NCBI GenBank assembly: GCA_017521195.1
Contig: JAFXGP010000091.1
Location: 1 to 40,811 of the forward strand
Source: Lachnospiraceae bacterium
GTDB lineage: Bacteria > Bacillota > Clostridia > Lachnospirales > Lachnospiraceae
Length of the DNA: 40,811 nt
Direction: 5' to 3'
This document shows, piece by piece, positions 8,296 through 15,791 of this stretch. The notes under the pieces are model-generated. The model worked only from the letters and a program-made list of their open reading frames with translations, searched no databases and had not been told where the DNA came from. Within the stretch, counting starts at the first letter, position 1, and the number at the start of each line of letters is the position of its first letter. A program made the translations under genes and the position numbers.

Positions 8296-9312
8296 ATGGC
8301 GCGTTCAGGCGAAGATAAAATGTCAGGACTCCAGAAATCAGCAGTTTTACTGATTGCATTAGGGCCGGAAAAATCCGCTCGTATTTTTAAACATTTAAAA
8401 GAAGAAGAAATAGAAGAATTGACTTTGGAAATTGCCAATACAAGAAGCATTACTCCCCAGATAAAGGAAGGTATTATTGAAGAATTTTACCAGCTTTGTC
8501 TGGCGCAGCAGTATATTGCCGAAGGTGGTATCGGTTATGCCAAAGAACTTTTGGAGAAGGCTCTTGGTACAGAAAAGGCGATGTCTGTTATTGGAAAACT
8601 TACGGCTTCTTTACAGGTAAAACCATTCGAGTTTGTACGTAAGACAGATGCATCACAGTTGTTAAACTTTATTCAGGATGAACATCCGCAGACGATTGCT
8701 CTTATTTTATCGTACCTTTCACCATTCCAGGCTTCTATGATTATTTCAGCCCTGCCTCCGGAAAGACAGGCGGACGTTGCAAAACGTGTGGCTATGATGG
8801 ATAGAACAAGTCCGGATATTATCAAGGAAGTGGAAAAGATTTTGGAATCAAAACTTGCAAACCTGGTAAATCAGGATTACACCATTATCGGTGGTGTGGA
8901 TGCAGTTGTTGAAATCTTAAATGCTGTAGACCGTGGTACCGAAAAACATATTATGGAAACTCTTGAAATTGAAGAACCTGAATTGGCGGATGAAATCCGT
9001 AAGAAGATGTTCGTATTTGAAGATATTCTGTTATTGGATGACAGATCTATTCAGCGTGTACTTCGTGATGTAGATAATAACGACCTGGCAGTGGCACTTA
9101 AAGGTGCTAATGAAAATGTTCAGGCTGCAATTTTCAACAACCTGTCAAAACGTCTTGCAGCAATGATTCGGGAAGACATGGAATTCATGGGTCCGGTTCG
9201 TATGAAAGACGTAGAAGAAGCACAGCAGAAGATTGTAAATATCATCAGAAAACTGGAAGATTCTGCAGAAATTGTTATTTCCAGAGGTGGAGGAGACGAA
9301 ATTGTTGTCTAA
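8296..9312 (+). CDS. fliG: flagellar motor switch protein FliG
   Basis: FliG is the rotor protein that contacts the stator and transmits torque. The 338-residue protein shows the N-terminal FliF-binding domain (KSAVLLIALGPEKSARIFKH), the middle-domain EHPQ motif near residue 130 that binds FliM, and a C-terminal torque domain with charged residues (VFEDILLLDDRSIQRVLRDV). A strong AGGAGG ribosome binding site precedes ATG 8296. The final codons carry the ribosome binding site and start of fliH, giving an 11-base overlap. Confidence 0.97.
   Translation: MARSGEDKMSGLQKSAVLLIALGPEKSARIFKHLKEEEIEELTLEIANTRSITPQIKEGIIEEFYQLCLAQQYIAEGGIGYAKELLEKALGTEKAMSVIGKLTASLQVKPFEFVRKTDASQLLNFIQDEHPQTIALILSYLSPFQASMIISALPPERQADVAKRVAMMDRTSPDIIKEVEKILESKLANLVNQDYTIIGGVDAVVEILNAVDRGTEKHIMETLEIEEPELADEIRKKMFVFEDILLLDDRSIQRVLRDVDNNDLAVALKGANENVQAAIFNNLSKRLAAMIREDMEFMGPVRMKDVEEAQQKIVNIIRKLEDSAEIVISRGGGDEIVV
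9289..9304 (+). promoter_or_regulatory. ribosome binding site and TTG start of fliH inside fliG
   Basis: GGAGGAG at 9289-9295, within the Gly-Gly-Asp-Glu codons near the end of fliG, lies 6 bases before TTG 9302 and 9 before TTG 9305. These are the only plausible fliH starts near a good ribosome binding site. The arrangement implies translational coupling of fliH to fliG. Confidence 0.7.
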
Positions 9313-10141
9313 GAATCTGATTAAAGCAAATCAGTTTGTATTAAAAGAAAAAGATCCTGTTGTGGTAGATACCAATGAACTGGTAGCGAAGAAACTGGCC
9401 ACTGTTTTTCCTGCTTTTAAGGAAAGTGTACCGGTTGGTTTTCAATCGGGATTAAATGCACCGGAGATAGATCCTTTGTTTGTGGATATGGGTATGGATG
9501 AATATGCGGATGCTGAGGGAATGGTAGAGCCGGAAGAACCGGTTTACACAGGTCCAAGCCCAGAAGAACTGATTGCGGAAGCTCAGGCTGAAATCGATGA
9601 GATGCGTAAAGAAGCGGAAAAGAATATTTCTTTCTTGAAAAAACGCTCTATGGAGGAAGGCAGACAGGCAGGATATGAAGAAGGTAAGAAGCAGGCAATG
9701 GCTGAATTGGATGCAGCGAAGAAAGAGCTGGAAATGCAGGCAATGGCTATGGAACAGGAATACCAAAAGCTGATTGATGAATTGGAACCTAAATTTATTC
9801 AGACATTAACAGGAATCTATGAAGAAATTTTTAATGTAGATTTAAAAGATTATAAAGGAATTTTATTGCATGTTATCAGTAACACCATACGCAATACGGA
9901 GGGAGCAAAAGAATTCCTGGTTCATATCAGCAAGGCAGATTACGAAAAAGTGTTGGAACAAAGAGATGTTCTGATGGAAGAACTTCCTTCCAAGTCTATT
10001 ACGGTTGAATTTATTCAGGATACTATTTTGCATGAAAATGAATGTATGATTGAAACAAGTAGTGGGATTTATGACTGTGGTGTAGGACTTCAGGTGGAGG
10101 AACTTACAAGAAAACTTAGGCTTTTATCCTACGAAGGGTAG
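9302..10141 (+). CDS. fliH: flagellar assembly protein FliH
   Basis: FliH binds and restrains the export ATPase FliI and tethers it to the C ring. With the TTG start at 9302 the protein is 279 residues. An N-terminal part (MLSKNLIKANQFVLKEKDPV) is followed by a long charged helical stalk (about 90-175, rich in Glu, Lys and Ala, with SMEEGRQAGYEEGKKQAMAE). The C-terminal FliI-binding domain contains LKDYKGILLHVISNTIRNTE. The frame also opens at TTG 9272, but that lies upstream of the GGAGGAG site and is unlikely. Family sequence conservation is low, so the call leans on position between fliG and fliI as well as the stalk. Confidence 0.9.
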   Translation: MLSKNLIKANQFVLKEKDPVVVDTNELVAKKLATVFPAFKESVPVGFQSGLNAPEIDPLFVDMGMDEYADAEGMVEPEEPVYTGPSPEELIAEAQAEIDEMRKEAEKNISFLKKRSMEEGRQAGYEEGKKQAMAELDAAKKELEMQAMAMEQEYQKLIDELEPKFIQTLTGIYEEIFNVDLKDYKGILLHVISNTIRNTEGAKEFLVHISKADYEKVLEQRDVLMEELPSKSITVEFIQDTILHENECMIETSSGIYDCGVGLQVEELTRKLRLLSYEG

Positions 10142-10178
10142 AGGAACTTACAGAAAATTATATTAAGGAAAGAAAATA

Positions 10179-11495
10179 ATGGAACTGACCATTAATTTTG
10201 AAAAATATAATAAAATACTGGACCAATCATTGATTAAGAAAAAAGGAAAAATTGTAAATGTGGTTGGATTGACTTTAGAATCTGCAGGACCGGATGCTAA
10301 ATTAGGAGATGTTTGCTATATCTATCCTGAAGGGGAAGATGCAAAACCGATTTTGGCGGAAGTCGTAGGTTTTAAAGAAGGAAAAACCCAGTTGATGCCT
10401 TATGATGTAACCGATGGCATCGGCTTGGGAAATGTGGTGGAAAATACAGGTGAAAATCTGAAAGTATGGGTAGGACCGGAACTTTTGGGAAAATGTCTGG
10501 ATGGTCTTGGAAGACCTACGGACGGAAGTGTGCTGACCAATGGACAGGCATATCCGGTGGAAGCACCGCCGCCGGATCCTATGAGTAGAGTGATAATTAA
10601 TCAGGTTCTTTCCTTGGGAGTGAAGGCTGTAGACGGTCTTCTAACTGTAGGGAAGGGGCAGCGAATTGGGATATTTGCCGGTTCCGGTGTTGGAAAATCC
10701 ACATTAATGGGGATGTTTGCCCGTAATACCAAAGCAGATATTAATGTCATTGCTTTGATAGGTGAACGTGGCCGAGAAGTAAGAGAATTTGTGGAACGGG
10801 ATTTGGGAGAAGAAGGAATGAAACGTTCGGTGGTTGTAGTGGCTACTTCGGACCGCCCTGCGTTAGAGCGAAATAAGGCTGCCAAAACCGCAACAGCCAT
10901 TGCGGAGTATTTTAGAGATCAGGGAAAAGATGTACTTTTGATGATGGACTCTTTAACACGTTTCTCGATGGCGCAAAGAGAAATTGGACTGGCTAACGGG
11001 GAACCACCGGTATCCAGAGGATATCCGCCAAGTGTATATGCGGAAATGCCTAAATTGTTGGAAAGAGCCGGTAATGGAGCTTGTGGGTCTATTACCGGAT
11101 TATACACGGTTTTGGTAGATGGTGATGATTTCAATGAGCCAATTACCGATACGGCCAGAAGTATTTTAGATGGGCATATTATGCTCAGTAGAAAATTAGG
11201 ACATAAAAATCATTATCCGGCAATTGACGTACTTCAGAGCATTTCCAGATGTATGAGTCAGATCGCAACCGGTGAACATAAAAAACTGGCAGGTAAATTA
11301 AAGAATGTAATGGCCACATACAATGAGGCAGAAGACTTGATTAATATAGGAGCCTACAAACGAGGCAGTAATCCTTCGATTGACTATGCCATTGAAAAAA
11401 TTAATGATGTAAATCAGTTTTTGTGTCAGGATGTGTATGAAAAAGTTGCATTTGAAGATAGTGTTGGTCGGTTAAAAGCATTATTTGAGGATTAA
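10179..11495 (+). CDS. fliI: flagellum-specific ATP synthase-like export ATPase FliI
   Basis: FliI is the hexameric ATPase that powers and releases substrates at the flagellar type III export gate. The 438-residue protein has the Walker A loop AGSGVGKST (167-175), the Walker B strand LLMMDSLTRFSMAQREIGLA, and the GEPPVSRGYPPSVYAEMPKL segment typical of FliI/YscN enzymes. Length matches family members (about 440). It is preceded by AAGGAAAG and followed by fliJ 50 bases downstream (fliJ start at 11546). Confidence 0.97.
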   Translation: MELTINFEKYNKILDQSLIKKKGKIVNVVGLTLESAGPDAKLGDVCYIYPEGEDAKPILAEVVGFKEGKTQLMPYDVTDGIGLGNVVENTGENLKVWVGPELLGKCLDGLGRPTDGSVLTNGQAYPVEAPPPDPMSRVIINQVLSLGVKAVDGLLTVGKGQRIGIFAGSGVGKSTLMGMFARNTKADINVIALIGERGREVREFVERDLGEEGMKRSVVVVATSDRPALERNKAAKTATAIAEYFRDQGKDVLLMMDSLTRFSMAQREIGLANGEPPVSRGYPPSVYAEMPKLLERAGNGACGSITGLYTVLVDGDDFNEPITDTARSILDGHIMLSRKLGHKNHYPAIDVLQSISRCMSQIATGEHKKLAGKLKNVMATYNEAEDLINIGAYKRGSNPSIDYAIEKINDVNQFLCQDVYEKVAFEDSVGRLKALFED

Positions 11496-11545
11496 CAAGC
11501 ATCTGTTTGTATGTAAGTGCAAAGAGTGTTTGTATGGAGTTGCTT

Positions 11546-11998
11546 ATGTCAAAATTCATATATCGGATGCAAAATATTTTAAATATTAAATATAAGTTAG
11601 AAGATCAGGCGAAAACAGAATTTATGCTTGCGAATCAGGAGTTGCGCGAAGAAGAAGAAAAGTTGCAAAAGCTAAAAGATAGAAAAGCCGATTATGAGGC
11701 AGAAGTACGCAAGCTTTTGCAAAATAATCTTCAGGTGGAACGTATCAAAGAAAATCAGGAAGCTATTGTACGTATGGGCGAGTTTATAATAGCGCAGACG
11801 ACTTGTGTAGAGAAAGCACAGCATCAGGTGGATATAAAGGCAGCAAAATTAACTGAGGTCATGCAAGAAAGAAAAGCTCAAGAAAAATTGAAAGAAAAAG
11901 CTTTTGAAAACTTTCTGCAGGAAGAAAATGCAAGAGAAAGTAAAGAGATAGATGAGCTTGTCAGCTTCACCTATGGAAGAAGACAGCGGGAAGAATAG
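11546..11998 (+). CDS. fliJ: flagellar export coiled-coil protein FliJ
   Basis: FliJ is the central stalk of the export ATPase and escorts chaperones. The 150-residue protein is almost entirely charged alpha-helical coiled coil and opens with MSKFIYRMQNILNIKYKLED, the typical FliJ N-terminus. The frame extends upstream to TTG 11507, but GGAG at 11536-11539 sits 6 bases before ATG 11546 and the family signature begins there. It lies between fliI and a MotE-like gene, as in Bacillus. Confidence 0.9.
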   Translation: MSKFIYRMQNILNIKYKLEDQAKTEFMLANQELREEEEKLQKLKDRKADYEAEVRKLLQNNLQVERIKENQEAIVRMGEFIIAQTTCVEKAQHQVDIKAAKLTEVMQERKAQEKLKEKAFENFLQEENARESKEIDELVSFTYGRRQREE

Positions 11999-12003
11999 AA
12001 ATT

Positions 12004-12873
12004 ATGGCAGAAGAGAATTATATGGAATCCGGAATGGATGCAAAATCAATTAAAGAAGAGCGCAAACGTTTGAAGGCAGAACAGAAGGCACAGCGTAAAG
12101 AAGCGAAGAAACGTGCAAAAGAATTGGCGGATCAGGAAGCGGAACTGGAAGAAGAAGGAAGTAATATTCCAATCATTCTGACTACAATGGCCATTGTAGG
12201 TATCTGGCTTCTGATTTTGTGTGTCTTAATTAAATTAGATGTAGGTGGATTTGGAAGCAGTGTTTTAACACCTCTTTTAAAAGATGTACCTGTAGTAAAC
12301 CAGATTCTTCCAAGTGAAACTCCATTGGGAATGGAGGGCGAAGTGGTAGAAGATGAATATGCAGGCTATACCAATCTGAAAGAAGCTGTGGAACAGATTA
12401 AGCTGTTGGAATTACAGCTGGAACAGGAAGACATTAAATCATCCACTTTGGAAGAAGAAAACGCAAAATTAAAAGAAGAAATAACACGTTTAAAAACATT
12501 TGAAGCAGGACAGGTAGAATTTGAAAGAATTAAAACAGAATTTTTCGAGGAAGTAATTTATGCGGAAAAAGGTCCGGGAGTGGAAGAATATCAAAAGTAT
12601 TATGAAAGCATAGATCCTGCTACGGCGGAATTTTTATATAAACAGGTTGTGACACAATTAGAAGAAAGTAAAGAGATTCAGGATTATGCACAGGCATATT
12701 CTGAGATGAAACCGAAGCAGGCAGCGGCAATTTTTGAAGAAATGACTAATAATCTGGAACTTGCAGCCAGAATTTTAAAAGAAATGTCAGCGGAAGACAG
12801 AGGAAAAATTCTGGGAGCTATGGATGCAGAAATTGCGGCGAAATTGACGAAAATCATGGAACCTGACTCTTAA
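12004..12873 (+). CDS. MotE/YlxF-like membrane protein of the flagellar operon
   Basis: The 289-residue protein starts with a basic coiled-coil stretch (KEERKRLKAEQKAQRKEAKK). One transmembrane helix follows at about residues 57-78 (IILTTMAIVGIWLLILCVLI), then an extracytoplasmic coiled coil at about 120-170. The C-terminus resembles the MgtE intracellular N-like fold (MKPKQAAAIFEEMTNNLELA, ILKEMSAEDRGKILGAMD). This matches the YlxF/MotE class found between fliJ and fliK in Bacillus. In some bacteria MotE is a chaperone for MotC, but no MotC is expected here. Its role in Firmicutes is not settled; an export- or stator-related function is inference. Confidence 0.85.
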   Translation: MAEENYMESGMDAKSIKEERKRLKAEQKAQRKEAKKRAKELADQEAELEEEGSNIPIILTTMAIVGIWLLILCVLIKLDVGGFGSSVLTPLLKDVPVVNQILPSETPLGMEGEVVEDEYAGYTNLKEAVEQIKLLELQLEQEDIKSSTLEEENAKLKEEITRLKTFEAGQVEFERIKTEFFEEVIYAEKGPGVEEYQKYYESIDPATAEFLYKQVVTQLEESKEIQDYAQAYSEMKPKQAAAIFEEMTNNLELAARILKEMSAEDRGKILGAMDAEIAAKLTKIMEPDS

Positions 12874-12922
12874 GCTTTTGCCCTTCTTTGCCGATATACA
12901 GAAAGAAGAAAGGAGGGAGAAG

Positions 12923-14356
12923 ATGACCAGTACAATAATTTCAGATGTGAAATCGAAACCTGTGTTTCCGGGAAATGTTAACAATACGGAAAAAAACCAG
13001 AACGTACAAGGTAAGGGTTGTTTTTCGGAAGTGTTTGATAAAACACAAAATCCGGAAGAAAATTCAAAAGAATTTGCATCTGCCAAAACAGAAGAAGTAG
13101 AAAAACTGCAGAGCCATACTAACATCAGGGAAAATAAAACGTCACGTCAGTTGAAAGAACAGACAGAAGAAGTTAAAGCTGTGAAAACAGAAGAAGACGT
13201 TGAAACAGAAGTTGTTGAAGCGGCAGATAAAATGGTGGAAGAAATTGCTAGGATTTTTGATGTAACCGTAGAAGATGTCGAACTTGTGTTGGAAACATTA
13301 GGATTAACGCCGGTTGAGTTGTTGAATCCGGAAAATCTGACAGATGTGGTTATGGCTTTAAATCCGGAATGTGATGCTTTATCATTAATGACTAATGAAG
13401 AATTGTTTGCAGATTTAAAAACATTAATGAATATGGCACAGGAAATGAAAACACAGATGGTACAGGATTACAATCTGACAGAAGGTGAGATGGATGCAAT
13501 CTTAAGTGCTGTGGCGGAAAAAGCAAAAGTACCGGAAATGGAGAATGAAACTGTGTCAGAAGATGCAGAACTGCCGGAAGTGACAGTGAAGGTTGCACAA
13601 AACGCAGTAGCTATAGAAACAGAAGCTACAGAAATCACAGAAGTTGTGACAGATATAATAAAAGAAGTTTCTTATGAAAGAAATGACGTCAAGGCAGTAG
13701 AAAATGCTGATGTTTCAAAAGAAGGTACAGTAATCCCGCAAACAGGAACTAATCAGAATGTAAAGAATGATTCCACGGGAACGAAAGAAGAATTCAATCA
13801 GCCACAACAGTTTACACAGAGTTTTGTAAATCAGTTGGCAGAGGCAGTGGAAAATGCCGGTAGTTCTACAACTTCATACGGAGTTAGCGGACAGGAAATT
13901 ATCAACCAAATTACAGAACAGATTAGAGTACATGTAAAAGAAGATACCACAGAAATGGAACTTCAGTTACATCCTGCATCTTTGGGTAATGTGAAAGTGC
14001 AGCTAACCAGTACAGGAGGAGTTCTTACAGCAGTATTTACAACAGAAAATGAGGCTGTAAAAGCAGCATTGGAAGCTCAGTTGGTTCAGTTGAAAGAAAA
14101 CTTTACAGAACAGGGATTGAAAGTGGAATCTGTAGAAGTTAACGTATCTGCCCAAGGATTTGAAAGAAGTCTGGACCAGCAGGAACAGGAACAGAAACGT
14201 TTTGAAGATGGCAGAAGTAAAAATGGAAACCGAAGAATCCGTTTGAATGGATTAGAAGATTCGGAAGAATTCTTATCAGAAGAGATGTCTGCAGATGACA
14301 GAATCGTAGCAGATATGATGATTAGAAACGGAAATACTGTAGATTATACAGTATAG
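12923..14356 (+). CDS. fliK: flagellar hook-length control protein FliK
   Basis: FliK is an exported molecular ruler that measures the hook and switches FlhB from hook to filament substrates. The 477-residue protein has a long, low-complexity, Glu/Thr/Val-rich ruler region (about 1-310). The C-terminal Flg_hook domain contains MELQLHPASLGNVKVQLTST and AALEAQLVQLKENFTEQGLK. The frame opens at TTG 12878, but a strong AAAGGAGGG ends 6 bases before ATG 12923, the preferred start. The tail after the domain is Gln/Arg-rich. It is followed by flgD. Confidence 0.92.
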   Translation: MTSTIISDVKSKPVFPGNVNNTEKNQNVQGKGCFSEVFDKTQNPEENSKEFASAKTEEVEKLQSHTNIRENKTSRQLKEQTEEVKAVKTEEDVETEVVEAADKMVEEIARIFDVTVEDVELVLETLGLTPVELLNPENLTDVVMALNPECDALSLMTNEELFADLKTLMNMAQEMKTQMVQDYNLTEGEMDAILSAVAEKAKVPEMENETVSEDAELPEVTVKVAQNAVAIETEATEITEVVTDIIKEVSYERNDVKAVENADVSKEGTVIPQTGTNQNVKNDSTGTKEEFNQPQQFTQSFVNQLAEAVENAGSSTTSYGVSGQEIINQITEQIRVHVKEDTTEMELQLHPASLGNVKVQLTSTGGVLTAVFTTENEAVKAALEAQLVQLKENFTEQGLKVESVEVNVSAQGFERSLDQQEQEQKRFEDGRSKNGNRRIRLNGLEDSEEFLSEEMSADDRIVADMMIRNGNTVDYTV

Positions 14357-14439
14357 TAAAGAATTTAAAGTGAGATGAGTAACGACTTATTTCAAAGAAT
14401 TATGAAAAAGCTTAATGAAATAAGCAGAAAGGAGAAAAG

Positions 14440-15291
14440 ATGAGTACTATAGCACAAGTAAAAGACGGACAGATTTTAGAATCCATATCCAGTCTTAACA
14501 AAGAAGCTAAAACATCTAATTCCAGTCTGGATAAAGATGCATTTTTACAGTTGCTTGTAGCACAGATGAAATATCAGGATCCTTTGGAACCGACATCTAA
14601 TACGGAATATATTTCCCAGTTGGCAACTTTCTCAGAATTAGAAGAAATGCAGAACTTAACCAGCGGAATGACACTGCAGAGAGCATCTTCTTTGGTAGGA
14701 CAGTATGTTTTTATGAAAGTAACTGACAGTTCAGGAAATACTACATTCCCGGAAGGTACAGTAGATTATGTTGTATATGAAAACAATAAGGCATACCTTT
14801 CTATCGATGAAACACTTTATTCCATTGATGATTTGGATACCGTTGCAGACAGTACATATATGCAGGCAAGCAAAGTTGTGGAAGCATTTGTAAAAGAAAT
14901 GAACAAACTTCCTGCGGCGGCAAAAATAACACAGGATAATTTACAATCTATTGAAAATCTGATTATGGTATACGAGAATATGACCAGCTATCAGAAAGAT
15001 TTCTTGGGCAAAGAGAATACGGCTGTTTATGAAGCTTATGTAGAAAAGTTCCAGGAATTAGCGGTGGCACCGATTCAGGATTTCATGCAAGAATTAAGCA
15101 ATCTTCCTGAACTTGATGAAATTACTGCAGACCATACAGGAACCATTTACGCAGTAATGTCTAAGTATGAAAACTTCAGTTCTTATCAAAAAGGACTGAT
15201 AAATGAAGAAACCATGGAAACATATAATGCGTATGCTGACAAATACAAAGAATTAACAGCAGATAAAACAGAAGAAACACCGGCAGAATAG
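14440..15291 (+). CDS. flgD: flagellar hook cap/scaffold protein FlgD with duplicated C-terminal extension
   Basis: FlgD caps the growing hook and is needed for FlgE polymerisation. Residues 30-140 are ordinary Firmicutes FlgD (FLQLLVAQMKYQDPLEPTSN, TEYISQLATFSELEEM, then a small beta domain starting at SSLVGQYVFMKV). Bacillus FlgD ends at about this point (roughly 140 residues), but this protein is 283 long. The extra part is two tandem copies of a helical module of about 62 residues (147-208 and 210-273), each with LP, IT, YEN and SYQK landmarks. This module type is familiar from large Firmicutes surface proteins. Start ATG 14440 follows AAAGGAG. Confidence 0.93.
   Translation: MSTIAQVKDGQILESISSLNKEAKTSNSSLDKDAFLQLLVAQMKYQDPLEPTSNTEYISQLATFSELEEMQNLTSGMTLQRASSLVGQYVFMKVTDSSGNTTFPEGTVDYVVYENNKAYLSIDETLYSIDDLDTVADSTYMQASKVVEAFVKEMNKLPAAAKITQDNLQSIENLIMVYENMTSYQKDFLGKENTAVYEAYVEKFQELAVAPIQDFMQELSNLPELDEITADHTGTIYAVMSKYENFSSYQKGLINEETMETYNAYADKYKELTADKTEETPAE
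14878..15258 (+). repeat. two tandem ~62-residue modules encoded in flgD
   Basis: The translated modules at 14878-15063 and 15067-15258 align with shared landmarks: LP near the start, IT a few residues later, a central YEN, then SYQK, and a Y-x-AY-x-(E/D)-K-(F/Y)-x-EL end. DNA similarity is low, so the duplication is old or the modules were acquired separately. Confidence 0.8.
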
Positions 15292-15313
15292 TACATAGAA
15301 AGGAAATGAGGAA

Positions 15314-15712
15314 ATGAAACTTCAGCAAAGTCAATTCCTTTCTATGAATGAACTGCAGGAGCAATACCTGAAGAAATCGCCCAAAGCTTCGCAGACGACG
15401 AATTCACAGGGGTTAAGCTTTGAGGAAATCTGGAAGCAGAAAACAGGAGAAGTAAACAGTGAAATCCGTTTTTCCAAACATGCATCCAACCGGTTGGCAG
15501 ACAGAAACCTTACCTTATCGGAGAATCAGTTAAACCGTTTAAGTGAAGGGTTAAAAAAGGCCGGAGAGAAAGGAATCAGAGAATCGTTGGTCATGGTTGA
15601 CCAGTTGGCATTTATTGTAAATGTGCCAAGCAATACAGTTATTACTGCCATGGATCAAACCCAGGCAAGAGAAAATGTTTTTACTAATATCGATGGAGCT
15701 GTAATCGTATAG
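15314..15712 (+). CDS. small flagellar operon protein (TIGR02530-like)
   Basis: The 132-residue protein has a variable N-terminus and a conserved core, SEIRFSKHASNRLADRNLTL, then KAGEKGIRESLVMVDQLAFI and NTVITAMDQ. This is the pattern of the 'flagellar operon protein' family (TIGR02530) found between flgD and flgE in Bacillus and clostridia. Its function is not established; location suggests a role in hook assembly. ATG 15314 follows AAAGGAAATGAGG. It is followed by a 79-base gap containing a small hairpin. Confidence 0.88.
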   Translation: MKLQQSQFLSMNELQEQYLKKSPKASQTTNSQGLSFEEIWKQKTGEVNSEIRFSKHASNRLADRNLTLSENQLNRLSEGLKKAGEKGIRESLVMVDQLAFIVNVPSNTVITAMDQTQARENVFTNIDGAVIV

Positions 15713-15733
15713 CCGGACCTTACAGGAGGCTTA

Positions 15734-15757
15734 AGTTCCTGAACGACAGAAGGAACT
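15734..15757 (+). other. small intercistronic hairpin before flgE
   Basis: AGTTCCT (15734-15740) pairs with AGGAACT (15751-15757) across a 10-base loop. No T run follows, so it is not a terminator. It lies just upstream of the flgE ribosome binding site and could mark a processing or stability element. Confidence 0.4.
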
Positions 15758-15791
15758 CATACAGCAAAAAAATAAAGGAGGTCATTTCATT

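Noticed and set aside
7956-8450. 164-codon minus-strand frame across the fliF-fliG junction
   Set aside because: It is Ser/Ile-rich shadow sequence opposite two conserved genes, with no domain or ribosome binding site.
12883-12908. Seven-base inverted repeat before the fliK ribosome binding site
   Set aside because: It consists of a pyrimidine run and purine run that includes normal purine-rich leader sequence; no T run, and chance pairing is likely.
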